Source: Candidatus Nyctobacter psychrophilus
GTDB taxonomy: Bacteria; Vulcanimicrobiota; Vulcanimicrobiia; Vulcanimicrobiales; Vulcanimicrobiaceae
DNA length: 64,000 nucleotides
Direction: 5' to 3'
Assembly: GCA_014305025.1 (NCBI GenBank)
Contig: JACRTY010000009.1
Coordinates: 32,382-96,381, forward strand
Under the pieces are notes generated by a model. It saw nothing but the letters and a program-made list of their open reading frames with translations, was not told the origin of the DNA and ran no database searches. Of the stretch, positions 18,024 to 26,415 are shown in pieces (the first letter of the stretch is position 1; every line of letters starts with the position of its first letter). A program made the translations under genes and the position numbers.

Positions 18024-18761
18024 ATGCAGGAACTGAGCGGAATCCGGTTCGGTACGCAGATTGCCGCGGCGGCACGCGCGCACGGCATTGACCCGAAATT
18101 ACTGGCAGCGGTCGCTGCGCAGGAAACCGGCGGCCCCGGCGCATCGTCGGGCAACAACGTCGTCGGCGACCATGGTCATGGCCACGGGGTTTTTCAGATC
18201 GACGATCGCAGTTGGGCGTTCGCCCGTAGCGCGGCTGCCATGGATCCGGCGCAGAACGCCGACAAGGCAGCTTCGATTTTGGCCGACAATCTGGGCCGGT
18301 ACGGCGGCGATGTTCGCAAGGCGCTGTCCGCCTATAATTCCGGCTCGCCGACGGCAACGGGCACCGCGACGACGTGGGGCGACGGCCGAACGCTCGGCTA
18401 CGCGGATTCGGTGCTGCGCCATTACGCCGAACTCGGAGGCGACGCGCGCGAGCAACTGATCGCCGATAACCGCGACTCGAGTATCGGCGTCAATGCCCTT
18501 GCGCGGCGGTACGGAGCCATGCAATCGCGTCCCAGCTGCGCTACGACGCAAGTTCCCGTCGCTGGTTCCTCGGATGCGGCGGCTTTGGCCGCGTTGCAAG
18601 CGCCCGTGCCGCTGCCGCCGGCAGCAACGCCGACCGACACCCGATGGCGTTCGTGGAGCAGCCTCAACGCAGGCGCCGCGGACCCCGCGCAAGACGCGGA
18701 TCGCGTGCTCGCCGGTCTCGTGGGTGCAAGCACGGACGACGATTCCGATGCACGGGCCTAG
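18024..18761 (+). CDS. Lytic transglycosylase-like (SLT domain) protein
   Basis: 245 residues from ATG 18024, preceded by GGAGGA seven bases upstream; the longer frame from 17940 lacks this. Residues 20-110 form a goose-lysozyme/SLT-like domain: LLAAVAAQETGG with the candidate catalytic Glu34, HGHGVFQIDDRSWAF, and the ALSAYNSGSP motif. The C-terminal half is Ala/Pro-rich and disordered. There is no signal peptide or lipobox, so export by a specialised system or cell lysis is implied, as for phage tail or virion lysozymes. It is followed by two small paralog-tailed proteins. Confidence 0.8.
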   Translation: MQELSGIRFGTQIAAAARAHGIDPKLLAAVAAQETGGPGASSGNNVVGDHGHGHGVFQIDDRSWAFARSAAAMDPAQNADKAASILADNLGRYGGDVRKALSAYNSGSPTATGTATTWGDGRTLGYADSVLRHYAELGGDAREQLIADNRDSSIGVNALARRYGAMQSRPSCATTQVPVAGSSDAAALAALQAPVPLPPAATPTDTRWRSWSSLNAGAADPAQDADRVLAGLVGASTDDDSDARA

Positions 18762-18929
18762 GAGGATTGCGCGGCGCTGAAGTCCCGCACGATTCGGTTC
18801 CGCCGAATCCTGCACAGCGGTGGAAGCCGGGCCAGAGCCCGCCATACTCTAGCGGCAACCCTACGATGGCGTGATTGAGCGTCAACTTCACTTCGACAAT
18901 AGAGACTAACGGACACAAAGGAGCGCGAC

Positions 18930-19331
18930 ATGGGCAACTTCCTCGGCAGGATTGTGGGCGGACTCGAAGGCGCGGCGACGGGGTTCATGGAGGGCGGTCC
19001 GGCCGGCGCCGCAGCCGGCGGTCTCGGCGGTTTCATCATGGGCGGCGGCGGCCCGAGCGGCGTCGGGAACATCCAAGGCGGTACCGATTGGACGGTGCCG
19101 GCAGGGCAAGGCATGGATCGGGCGTACGAAGCCGCAAATCTCGGCTTGCAAGCCGAAGAGCTACGCCATCAATATCAGATGCAGGTTCAATCCCAGCAGT
19201 TCAACGACGTCGAAGACGAAAAAGCAGAACAGATGCGCGAGATGAACACGTTGCGCACCGTTGCAATGAAGCAGCGTGAAGCGGACGACAAGATCGTTGC
19301 GGAGTTCATCAAAACTGCGGGCGGCCAATAA
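18930..19331 (+). CDS. Small glycine-zipper plus coiled-coil protein, unknown
   Basis: 133 residues with a strong AAAGGAG upstream of the ATG. Residues 1-45 are Gly/Ala-rich and amphipathic (MGNFLGRIVGGLEGAATGFM, then GGPAGAAAGGLGGFIMGGGG), like glycine-zipper or phage ejection-protein N-termini. Residues 65-133 form a Gln/Glu-rich helix ending EDEKAEQMREMNTLRTVAMK and ADDKIVAEFIKT. That tail is closely similar to the tail of the next gene. I do not recognise a named family. Confidence 0.7.
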   Translation: MGNFLGRIVGGLEGAATGFMEGGPAGAAAGGLGGFIMGGGGPSGVGNIQGGTDWTVPAGQGMDRAYEAANLGLQAEELRHQYQMQVQSQQFNDVEDEKAEQMREMNTLRTVAMKQREADDKIVAEFIKTAGGQ

Positions 19332-19336
19332 CCGCC

Positions 19337-19729
19337 GTGCCGGCAATCGATCTCAACGCGGGGTCGGCGACGGGCGGGTCAGCCGAAAGCCGACCGCCCG
19401 CCGCACCGGCGCAGACGCCGACACAAACGCCACCGCTCTCGCCCGGCGCGTTGGACGCGGCGCCTCTCGACGATACGGCCGAGACCGTTCCCGACACGGC
19501 TGCGACCTTGGCTGAAGCCGTCGCGCGGCGCGCCGAAGTCCTCCTGCTGGCGCAGCAATCGCGGCAGCAGATGATGCAACTGCAGATCGATCGCATGAAA
19601 GACAACTTCAACGCGACGCAGGAAGAGCGCAGCGAACAACTTCGTGAAATGAACGCGCTACGCGACATGGCGCTCGCTCAAGCCAAGCAAGACGACGAGG
19701 TCCTCAAGAAATACATCGCGATGATCTGA
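19337..19729 (+). CDS. Small Pro/Ala-rich plus coiled-coil protein sharing its tail with the upstream gene
   Basis: 130 residues from GTG 19337, five bases after the upstream stop. Residues 1-45 are Pro/Ala/Thr-rich and low complexity. Residues 50-130 form a long helix with QQSRQQMMQLQIDRMKDNFN then EERSEQLREMNALRDMALAQ and DDEVLKKYIAM. About 17 of the last 38 positions match the C-terminus of the preceding protein (core EQxREMNxLR...DD). The two appear to be divergent duplicates with swapped N-termini. Function unknown. Confidence 0.65.
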   Translation: MPAIDLNAGSATGGSAESRPPAAPAQTPTQTPPLSPGALDAAPLDDTAETVPDTAATLAEAVARRAEVLLLAQQSRQQMMQLQIDRMKDNFNATQEERSEQLREMNALRDMALAQAKQDDEVLKKYIAMI

Positions 19730-19813
19730 TGGGCGGGCGTTAATCTGGTGGCCGCTATGGTCTGAGAGGGGCGTTTGCGCGGCGTATGGAACGCGCGCAG
19801 TCCGGACGAAGCC

Positions 19814-19887
19814 GGGCCATTAGCTCAGTTGGTTAGAGCGCATGCTTGATAAGCATGAGGTCCCTGGTTCGAGACCAGGATGGCCCA
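19814..19887 (+). tRNA. tRNA-Ile (GAT)
   Basis: A 74-base cloverleaf. Acceptor GGGCCAT pairs with ATGGCCC, discriminator A. D-arm AGCTCAGTTGGTTAGAGC; anticodon loop TTGATAA (anticodon GAT); T-arm CCTGGTTCGAGACCAGG. No CCA is encoded (CGA follows). Confidence 0.95.
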
Positions 19888-19954
19888 CGAACGTTTCGCG
19901 CTCGCGTGGCCGAACGCTCCAAGAAGCCGCAATACCCGTGACGAGAAGGATAAA

Positions 19955-20284
19955 GTGCCATGCGTCGATTGGGCCGCCATGATCGATGACACGCAACGGC
20001 GCATTTTGCAGTTGCTTGACACGCTGGCAGTGGAAGTCGCCGAGCATCGCAAAGAAACCGCGGAGATTCGGAAAGACACCACGGAGCTGCGGCGGGACAC
20101 CACGGAGCTGCGGCGGGACACCACGGAGCTGCGGCAAGAGCTTGCCGAGCATCGAAAAGAAACGCGCGCCGGCTTCGAACGTGTCGAGCGAAGGCTCGGG
20201 CATCTCGAGACTCGAGTCGAGAGAATTGAAGGCAAACTCCAAAGCTTCGATACGCGCATCACCGCGCTCGAAGCGCGCGGCTGA
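19955..20284 (+). CDS. Coiled-coil protein with heptad repeats
   Basis: About 109 residues from GTG 19955, which has AAGGA four bases upstream; an ATG at 19979 gives a 101-residue version. The body is one long coiled coil: LLDTLAVEVAEHRKETAEIR, then three copies of the heptad TTELRRD, then GHLETRVERIEGKLQSFDTR. The heptads are encoded by an almost exact 21-bp tandem triplication at 20075-20137. No membrane segment or enzyme motif is present. It stops two bases before the convergent DUF5069 gene. Confidence 0.65.
   Translation: MPCVDWAAMIDDTQRRILQLLDTLAVEVAEHRKETAEIRKDTTELRRDTTELRRDTTELRQELAEHRKETRAGFERVERRLGHLETRVERIEGKLQSFDTRITALEARG
20075..20137 (+). repeat. 21-bp tandem repeat, three copies, in frame
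   Basis: The unit GACACCACGGAGCTGCGGCG plus one G is repeated at 20075, 20096 and 20117; the first two copies are identical and the third differs only at its end. Each unit encodes one coiled-coil heptad, so copy-number change would alter rod length without breaking the frame. Confidence 0.9.
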
Positions 20285-20286
20285 AC

Positions 20287-20721
20287 CTACCCGGCGTTCC
20301 GCTTTGGAAACATCTTGCCGTCGTCGATATCGAGAACCTGGAAGAGCGTCGTTTGGGGCGGCAACGTCGTAACGAAGGGGTATCGTTGGACGAAGTCCGG
20401 TCGCTGCAAGCGGTCGCCGATGATCTGCTCCGCCATTTCCGCGTTGATGGCATCGTATTGGGTGGGATTCGAGTGTTCGCGCACCCACGAGCCCACGGCG
20501 GCGTCGCTCGTCGCGCGCGCGACGACCTCGCGTAACGCGTCCTCCGAGACACCAAGCTTTTCCAGCAGCTGCGCGCTGAATCCGGCCATGCGATAGGAGC
20601 CGAGATTACCTCCGGGCAGCGTGGCGCATACTTTATCGATGGTCCGCGCCAGCATGTAGAGCCCGCCTATCTGCACGTAGGGACTGCGCGGCGGGGCGCT
20701 CTGTAAGTCTAATGGTTCCAT
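20287..20721 (-). CDS. DUF5069 domain protein
   Basis: 144 residues from the ATG at 20721 (MEPLDLQSAPPRSPYVQIGG); GTG 20736 adds five residues. The family layout is clear: PPRSP near the start, LARTIDKVCATLPGGNLGSY in the middle, then a C-terminal helical part (DAAVGSWVREHSNPTQYDAI). A second DUF5069 gene lies at 53370-53741 with the same LxRxIDKxRA core. The function of the family is unknown. Confidence 0.75.
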   Translation of the reverse strand: MEPLDLQSAPPRSPYVQIGGLYMLARTIDKVCATLPGGNLGSYRMAGFSAQLLEKLGVSEDALREVVARATSDAAVGSWVREHSNPTQYDAINAEMAEQIIGDRLQRPDFVQRYPFVTTLPPQTTLFQVLDIDDGKMFPKRNAG

Positions 20722-20851
20722 CGCCGTTGTGTTCACGAGTGTTCGAGATGCTTCCGGCTCGAGGACCGATCTGCTCCGGCAAGCCGGGGGCGGCGAACCC
20801 GCGATGAGCGGAAAGGCTCAGTCTAGGCAACGCAGAACCTGCGGCTCTTCT

Positions 20852-20924
20852 GGGGATGTAGCTCAGTTGGTAGAGCGCCAGCTTTGCAAGTTGGATGTCA
20901 GGAGTTCGAGCCTCCTCATCTCCA
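20852..20924 (+). tRNA. tRNA-Ala (TGC)
   Basis: A 73-base cloverleaf. Acceptor GGGGATG pairs with CATCTCC, discriminator A. D-arm AGCTCAGTTGGTAGAGC; anticodon loop TTTGCAA (TGC); T-arm AGGAGTTCGAGCCTCCT. No CCA is encoded (CGA follows). Confidence 0.95.
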
Positions 20925-21071
20925 CGAGAAAGTCCGTACGCTTCGGTGACCCGCTTCCCAAGAGCACCTTTCCACGCCCGTGTTTTACCCGTTGCTCAAA
21001 GCGGCCGTCACGTTCCGAAGTCGTCTCGGTGATTGCGCCGCAATCAAAGTACTCCAACGCCTTCGGCCTTT

Positions 21072-22256
21072 TCAGCAACCGGATGTCGAGCACGTCGTCG
21101 CCAACACGTGCAGATGCGACAGGAAATCACTCGGCACTCTGACGTTGAGGTGGTACGCTCCGTTGGCGACAGACGTGTCGATTGGATGCCGGTCCGACCG
21201 GATTGATGCGGTCACGCGTCGCCATGCCGCGCTGTTCTCCAGCTCCATCGTGATCGCGTCGCTTCCCGCCGACACGGCGCCGGCTTCGTTCTTGTCGCCG
21301 ACGTAAGCTCCGAAATCATGCCAGGCCCGAATGTACGGCTGCAGCACGACGGGATTGCGCGCCAGCATCTCAGACTCGCCGGCCGCGTCAAGCCATAGAA
21401 TCTGCCCGTACCTCGGCTCCGCCGTCGCGCCGATACACGACGACGCACCTTGCGCATCGGTTCCCTGCGCGGGAAAGACATGGGAGCGCAGCGCGCCGCA
21501 TTGGACGGCTACAAGGAAGCCGTGCGTATCAACGCCGGCCAGCAAGTCTTCCGCGCGGACCAGGCCCGGCGTGAGTGCGATGCCCGACGCCGTACCGCCG
21601 AAGCCCGTTCCGTCGCCGGAGCGAGAGCCGCTGACACCCCAACCAATCCGCAGCGGCCCCGACAACGGAAACCGGCATGGATTCCCGTGGAGATTTCCGC
21701 CGGCATCGGATGCGCACGTCAACCATGCGTCGGTTTCACCGTTGTTGGAAGCATCGAGAAACGCCGAATGATAGTCCGTCGGCACGCCGTCGCTCGCTCC
21801 ATCGCGAATGTGCGTCGCGGCAACGGGACAGCGATTTCGGTTTTCGGGGGGGCCGTAACCCGCAAGACACTGTGGCGTGTAGGTGGGATCGGAGCGGTGG
21901 CCCGTCGAGACCGCCGTTCCCCCATTGCCCGCGCGATCGAACTGCAGTTGACCGAGACCACCGGCACTGACGGCACGAACCATCGCAGCGCTCTGCGCAT
22001 CGAGGGGAGGCGCCTTGCCCCTTATCCGCCGCGCAAGCGCGCTTCTCCGAAAGAACGTGGTGCCGATCGGTTGACCGTCGGCAGGGAGCGCTGCACGGGC
22101 GACACTGCGCTGCCTCTTGTGCCGGTGACGGCCGGCGGCTCGGGAGACGGATGATGCCATAGCCGCCGTCGGCCACCGGTCGTTCGCGCGTATCAGGTTA
22201 CGTTGTTCGGAAACAGCGCCTGTCAACGCTCCGAGCAAACACAGAAGCGCAGACAC
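21072..22256 (-). CDS. Secreted protein of unknown function, paralog of the 49006-50286 gene
   Basis: About 394 residues from GTG 22256 (AAAGG five bases upstream); TTG 22271 is the alternative. A short signal peptide is followed by a low-complexity basic stretch and a Gly-rich secreted domain. Conserved with the 49006 gene are a GLVRAEDLLAGVDTHGFLVA region, GQILWLD near 310, AWHDFGAYVGD, and a C-terminal LSHLHVLATTCSTSGC. The Cys pairs suggest disulfides. The two paralogs bound the polysaccharide locus on opposite sides, so a role in polymer modification or turnover is possible but only inferred. Confidence 0.6.
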   Translation of the reverse strand: MSALLCLLGALTGAVSEQRNLIRANDRWPTAAMASSVSRAAGRHRHKRQRSVARAALPADGQPIGTTFFRRSALARRIRGKAPPLDAQSAAMVRAVSAGGLGQLQFDRAGNGGTAVSTGHRSDPTYTPQCLAGYGPPENRNRCPVAATHIRDGASDGVPTDYHSAFLDASNNGETDAWLTCASDAGGNLHGNPCRFPLSGPLRIGWGVSGSRSGDGTGFGGTASGIALTPGLVRAEDLLAGVDTHGFLVAVQCGALRSHVFPAQGTDAQGASSCIGATAEPRYGQILWLDAAGESEMLARNPVVLQPYIRAWHDFGAYVGDKNEAGAVSAGSDAITMELENSAAWRRVTASIRSDRHPIDTSVANGAYHLNVRVPSDFLSHLHVLATTCSTSGC

Positions 22257-22292
22257 TTTGGCCTTTAACAACCGGTTCGGACCCTTTTCACT

Positions 22293-23516
22293 CTAGCGGT
22301 TTTCCGTACGGACAGCCGATTCGAAAAACGGTTCACTCTCACGCAAGAACCTCTCGATGATCGTCGGCCAGGCGTAATCCTGCGCGCGGTGCGAAGCCCT
22401 TGCGCTAATCCGCTCGCGCTCCCCTCGATCCGCCATGAGCCGAACCAACCCGTCCGCGAATGCTCCTGGGTCATCGGCAATTGCGATGTCTTCGCCCGCC
22501 GTGTAGTTCAAGCCGAACGCGCCCGCGGTGGTCGTGAGCACCGCACGTCGGGCCGCCCACGCCTCGAGAATGCGCAAGCGCGTGCCGCTGCTGGAACGGA
22601 TCGGAGCGGCGACGATCGTCGCGGCCTCGAGTTCGGTGCGCATGTCCGGCGGGTTTGGCGACGCAGTCATCAGCGGCAACGCGTTGATACGGGCCGCTAG
22701 CGCCGCACTCATTCGGCCCGCAACGCGAACGCGAAGCTCGTCGGGCGCGACGAGCGACGTGAGCAGCGGCAGCACGTGCTCGAGAAACCACGTCAATCCG
22801 GCGATGTTGGGCCGCCAATCGTAGCTGCCCGTGATCAACACGGTTTTTCCGTCTCCGCTCGACCGTGCAACGGCCGCATAGCGCGAAAGATCGACGCCGT
22901 TCGGTGCAATCAACATCTTGCCCCGCGCCGCGGGGACTAAGCCCGTGAGGTCATCCCGATCGGCGGCGGAGCAGACCGCCACGGCGAGTGATCGGCGTAC
23001 GAGTTCCCGTTCGATGCGCCGCAGCCGTGCGGCGTCAAAACGGACAAAGGCGCGCACCAGACCTGACGTTTCAATGGATGCGCGCCGCTGCAAATGTTCA
23101 GCTTCGGCGTTATGCGCTTGGTAAACCAGAGGAACGCGGTACGGACGCGCCGCGTCGACGACATTGAGGTCGACGACCGTCACGGTGCTTGGAGCGCGAC
23201 TGCGTTCGAATACTTTGACCTTCATCGCGGAACTAACCGATCCCGACGTGTAATAGCTGCCCGCGGGACGAAGCATTCCACCCAGTCGCCGCAGTCGCGC
23301 TGCGATCCCCGAGGGGCGAGGAAACCGCGAGATGCTCGCGCAGTATGGGGCGAAGTCGCTCGGCACCGGCACGGCGGGGTCGTCCGCCGTAACGAGGTGC
23401 ACGCGATAACGCTCCGCGAGTCCGCGGATGAACCAGTAGTTGCGAATGAGCGCTCCACCATTGAGCCGCCATGGATTTTGCTGGCAGACGTAGACGACGT
23501 TCACGAGCGCAGGCAC
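22293..23516 (-). CDS. Glycosyltransferase family 4-like (GT-B fold)
   Basis: 407 residues. The N-terminal Rossmann half opens VVYVCQQNPWRLNGGALIRN. The C-terminal half has GKTVLITGSYDWRPNIAGLT, a PIRSSSGTRLRILEAWAARR segment with the donor-binding Glu, and AVLTTTAGAFGL, matching GT4/sugar-transfer PEP-CTERM-type enzymes. It is cytoplasmic and probably adds a sugar to the lipid-linked repeat unit. It overlaps the upstream glycosyltransferase by 16 bases. Confidence 0.85.
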   Translation of the reverse strand: MPALVNVVYVCQQNPWRLNGGALIRNYWFIRGLAERYRVHLVTADDPAVPVPSDFAPYCASISRFPRPSGIAARLRRLGGMLRPAGSYYTSGSVSSAMKVKVFERSRAPSTVTVVDLNVVDAARPYRVPLVYQAHNAEAEHLQRRASIETSGLVRAFVRFDAARLRRIERELVRRSLAVAVCSAADRDDLTGLVPAARGKMLIAPNGVDLSRYAAVARSSGDGKTVLITGSYDWRPNIAGLTWFLEHVLPLLTSLVAPDELRVRVAGRMSAALAARINALPLMTASPNPPDMRTELEAATIVAAPIRSSSGTRLRILEAWAARRAVLTTTAGAFGLNYTAGEDIAIADDPGAFADGLVRLMADRGERERISARASHRAQDYAWPTIIERFLRESEPFFESAVRTENR

Positions 23517-24616
23517 GAACGATAGATTCGCAGGAAATCGCGGTGTTGACGATCGATGCGGAAGTCGCGTTCGAACCGTAGGCGCGCTGCGCGGCCCAGC
23601 CGGACGGCGAATTCCGGATCACCGGTTACCGTTTGAACCGCGCGAAGGAGCCGTCCCACATCGCCCGGAGGTACAACGAACGCTTCGACGCCGTCGGTTA
23701 CCGCAAGCGATGTCGAACCGGCATCGGTGGCGACGATGGGCAAGCCGGCGCGCATCGCCTCGAGTAGCGACAGGCTGAGCCCTTCGATGCGGGAGGCCTG
23801 CAGATACACGTCGAGCCCGCTACGGTACAGGTCGGCATCGTCGACGTACCCGACATATCGCACGTTTGGTAGCGCCGCGCTTCGAATCTGGCGGTCGAGC
23901 TCACCGGTCCCGCCAATGACCCAGACGATGGGAAGGTCTGCGCTCCGGCGAGCCGCCTCCAAAACCTCAGGGATTCCTTTGGAGGCATTCGTGCGTGCAA
24001 GAAAGCCGACGGCGATCTTGTCGTGTGCAATGCCGAAGCGCGCCCGCGCGGCGCGGCGGACTTGTCCATCAGCAGAACTTTCGTGATCCGGCAGGCCGTT
24101 GGCAACGTACTGCACATGACCGCGCCGCGGAAATCTTGCTATCATCTTGCGATCGGCGACGGTCGTAACGTCGCTCATGAACGCCGTCTGCCGATCGAGC
24201 GCATTGTAGGCTCGTAACGCCGGACTTTCATCGAACCAAGCGTGTGACGTCGAGACGAGCCCTGCCATTCGCGCGCCGCTCCGGCGTAGCAGACGTGACG
24301 CCACATTTGCCTTGTACTCGTGCGAGTGCACCACGGCCGGCCTCGGCGAGCCGGCGAGAATGCGACGAAACTGCACCAATCCATGCCACGGCAGCATCCG
24401 ATGTTCGGGTTCCAAGACGTGCACGTCGAAACCACGGTCCCGCATCTGATCGGCGAGCGAACACGGCGAAAACGTAAGCAGTGCGGGTTCAACGTCGCCG
24501 CTGTCACGCTGCGCGAGCATCAGATGGGAAACCAGTCGTTCCTTTCCCCAGAGCCCCGGACCGGTTCCCGTAAGCGCGTCGAGAACGTGGATTACCGCTA
24601 ACGGTTCGGACGACAT
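23501..24616 (-). CDS. Glycosyltransferase family 4 (GT-B fold)
   Basis: About 371 residues from the ATG at 24616 (SSEPLAVIHVLDALTG); the ORF to 24646 adds ten Arg-rich residues. GT4 features: VVHSHEYKANVASRLL, GFLARTNASKGIPEVLEAAR in the glycine-rich linker region, VGYVDDADLYRSGLDVYLQA and the donor-site EGLSLSLLEAMRAGLPIVAT (E-x7-E type). It is transcribed with the downstream glycosyltransferase and is part of the exopolysaccharide locus. Confidence 0.88.
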   Translation of the reverse strand: MSSEPLAVIHVLDALTGTGPGLWGKERLVSHLMLAQRDSGDVEPALLTFSPCSLADQMRDRGFDVHVLEPEHRMLPWHGLVQFRRILAGSPRPAVVHSHEYKANVASRLLRRSGARMAGLVSTSHAWFDESPALRAYNALDRQTAFMSDVTTVADRKMIARFPRRGHVQYVANGLPDHESSADGQVRRAARARFGIAHDKIAVGFLARTNASKGIPEVLEAARRSADLPIVWVIGGTGELDRQIRSAALPNVRYVGYVDDADLYRSGLDVYLQASRIEGLSLSLLEAMRAGLPIVATDAGSTSLAVTDGVEAFVVPPGDVGRLLRAVQTVTGDPEFAVRLGRAARLRFERDFRIDRQHRDFLRIYRSCLRS

Positions 24617-24674
24617 ACGACGGGTATGTCGGGTCCAAAACCGCACGGCTCCTGTGACCGGCGTAACACCGTCG

Positions 24675-24701
24675 AAAAAAGGCCGCCCTTCCGGACGGCC
24701 T
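24675..24701 (-). terminator. Rho-independent terminator of the 24727-25401 gene
   Basis: On the minus strand AGGCCGTCC, a GGAA loop and GGGCGGCC are followed by TTTTTT. The stem is eight pairs with one G-T. It lies 26 bases after the stop of the upstream minus-strand gene and before the two glycosyltransferase genes. Confidence 0.85.
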
Positions 24702-24726
24702 CGACTGGTTTATCCCAAGTGGATCG

Positions 24727-25401
24727 CTACTTCGTGCAGACACCCATGGAGTTCGACCCGTGGTTGCAAGGAGGCGGCGGCGTTGTGTGGTGGGGTTGGC
24801 TGCCGATGATTCCGCCGATCACGGCGGGGATGATGAACAGGAAGGGGCTCACGCCATGCGCTGCGGTCGCGGCGGCGGGCACGGCTGCGGCGGCTACGGG
24901 AGCGGCTGCGACGGCTGCGGGCGGGGCGACGGCGACCGGCGTGACCGGGGTTTCATTGGCGCTGCCGATAGCCGGTACGAAGCGCGGCTTGTGGCGTTGG
25001 ACGTAGGCGACCCGCTTGGGCGGCCGCACGACGTGCTGGGCGATCGCCGCGTGACGCAACAGCGAGATGTTGCCGCACACTTTGGGAACGTAGACGACGT
25101 TGCCGTCGGCCAGCGCTACGCGCCAGCCTTGAATCGTCGAGGTCATGTACGCGTTCTTGACCGCGTACACCGAACCGTGCCGGTTGCCCGACATCGCGTC
25201 GAGGCGGCGCGGCAAGGTGACGTAACGCACCCGGCCATCGAGAAGGGCGAGGCGGAACTCGCGATATTCGGCCGGCGTGAGTCCGATGCGGGTTGCGGCA
25301 TCGGAAAAGAGTTTCGCGTGTTCCCGCGTTTCGTTCCAAACCTCTTCGGCCGAAGCCGGAGGCGTCGACATCATATGGTCGACATAGAGGTTGACGATCA
25401 T
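24727..25401 (-). CDS. Hypothetical protein with C-terminal hydrophobic segment
   Basis: 224 residues with AAAGGGC upstream of the ATG. The N-terminal 125 residues are a mixed helical/beta domain (REHAKLFSDAATRIGLTPAE, then YREFRLALLDGRVRYVTLPR). A long Ala/Val/Pro linker follows, then SPFLFIIPAVIGGIIGS as a single hydrophobic segment and a His/Pro/Cys tail. It has its own terminator, so it is probably monocistronic. I do not recognise the family. Confidence 0.6.
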   Translation of the reverse strand: MIVNLYVDHMMSTPPASAEEVWNETREHAKLFSDAATRIGLTPAEYREFRLALLDGRVRYVTLPRRLDAMSGNRHGSVYAVKNAYMTSTIQGWRVALADGNVVYVPKVCGNISLLRHAAIAQHVVRPPKRVAYVQRHKPRFVPAIGSANETPVTPVAVAPPAAVAAAPVAAAAVPAAATAAHGVSPFLFIIPAVIGGIIGSQPHHTTPPPPCNHGSNSMGVCTK

Positions 25402-25524
25402 CGCTGCCCTTTCGATAAACGGATGAGTACTGGAGTTCTAACGGACTTCTTAGAAGCAGTGTCTCACAGTCGCGGTACGTTCGATAGAGTCTTGGAGAGT
25501 CCCTAAGTAGGACCTTGGTCCCGG

Positions 25525-26289
25525 TTATGCGGCTTGGCGGAGTAGTGCCTTCCGGCGGGCCGCGATGAGGACCGCGAGCGTCTGGAAGACGAGGCGCGTG
25601 CGCGCTCGCAACTTGGCGGCGCTCATGCGGGAGGGGGCCTGCGTGCGAGCGGAAGGCCAAACCAGCGCGGCGGGAATCTCGACGACCGTTCGCCCGGTAC
25701 GCAGCAGTTCGGCCACCACCCACGCGTTGAACTCGCCGCGCACCGGCCGTTCGATGATCTCGGCGAGCACGGCGCTGTCGTAGGCCCGCACCATTCCCGT
25801 GAACGTATGTAAGCGGAAGCCGACGCACGCCGCGAGCAATAAATTCGCCCCGCGACTGGCCATGAGGCGGTCGAACGGAACGTTCGCGACCCGCCCTCCC
25901 GGCATGTACGGTGAGGCCAGAGCCGCGGCCGCGCCGCCTTGTTCCAGCGCGGCCACCAGCCGCTCGACGATCGGCGGCGCATAGCTGAGGTCGGCGTCCA
26001 TAAAGACGGTGATCCGTCCCCTGGCCGCTCGCGCACCCGATTTCATCGCTTCCGTCAGACCACGATTGGCGTGGTGCACGATGGTTCGCACGCTCTCGCC
26101 GCGATCCGCAGTGAACCTTGCGAGCGTGTGCGGCGTTTCATCGGTGCTGCCGTCGTCGACGACGAGGAGTTCGACCGCGTAACGGGAGCGTAACGACGCT
26201 AAGCCGGCGTCGAGCGCCTCGAGCGTATCGCCGAGGGCGCTTCCTTCATTGAAGGCCGGCACGACGACCGAAATGCCGGAACGGCTCAC
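25525..26289 (-). CDS. Family 2 glycosyltransferase (dolichyl-phosphate mannosyltransferase-like)
   Basis: 254 residues from GTG 26289 behind a strong GGAGGAGGG; the frame extends to 26805 but the extension is antisense to the sugar transferase gene. GT-A features: ISVVVPAFNEGSALGDTLEA, LLVVDDGSTDETPHTL, and the metal-binding VFMDADLSYAPP. It probably transfers a sugar to polyprenyl phosphate or a lipid-linked intermediate. It is divergent from the initiating sugar transferase. Confidence 0.87.
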   Translation of the reverse strand: MSRSGISVVVPAFNEGSALGDTLEALDAGLASLRSRYAVELLVVDDGSTDETPHTLARFTADRGESVRTIVHHANRGLTEAMKSGARAARGRITVFMDADLSYAPPIVERLVAALEQGGAAAALASPYMPGGRVANVPFDRLMASRGANLLLAACVGFRLHTFTGMVRAYDSAVLAEIIERPVRGEFNAWVVAELLRTGRTVVEIPAALVWPSARTQAPSRMSAAKLRARTRLVFQTLAVLIAARRKALLRQAA

Positions 26290-26397
26290 AAGACCCTCCT
26301 CCGATACCGATAGCACAAGTGTCCCGCCGCACGGGTCGGAAGACCCAAGGTCGGTCCGAACGAAGTCCCCTTTGACCTCTGTGTGCACCCTCCATCC

Positions 26398-26406
26398 TGG
26401 TACGAT
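26398..26406 (+). promoter_or_regulatory. Extended -10 element of the sugar transferase gene
   Basis: TGGTACGAT (TGn plus TACGAT) places +1 at about 26413, three bases before the ATG at 26416. A TTGACC lies at 26372 but is 23 bases away, too far for a normal -35. Confidence 0.4.
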
Positions 26407-26415
26407 GCAATCGCG

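Noticed and set aside
17491..18357. 288-codon minus-strand ORF across yceD and the transglycosylase
   Set aside because: Arg/Pro-rich shadow that spans the operon promoter; both real genes on either side have motifs.
20075..20137. CRISPR-like repeat array
   Set aside because: The three 21-bp units are contiguous with no spacers and encode heptads in frame. No CRISPR array was found anywhere in the window.
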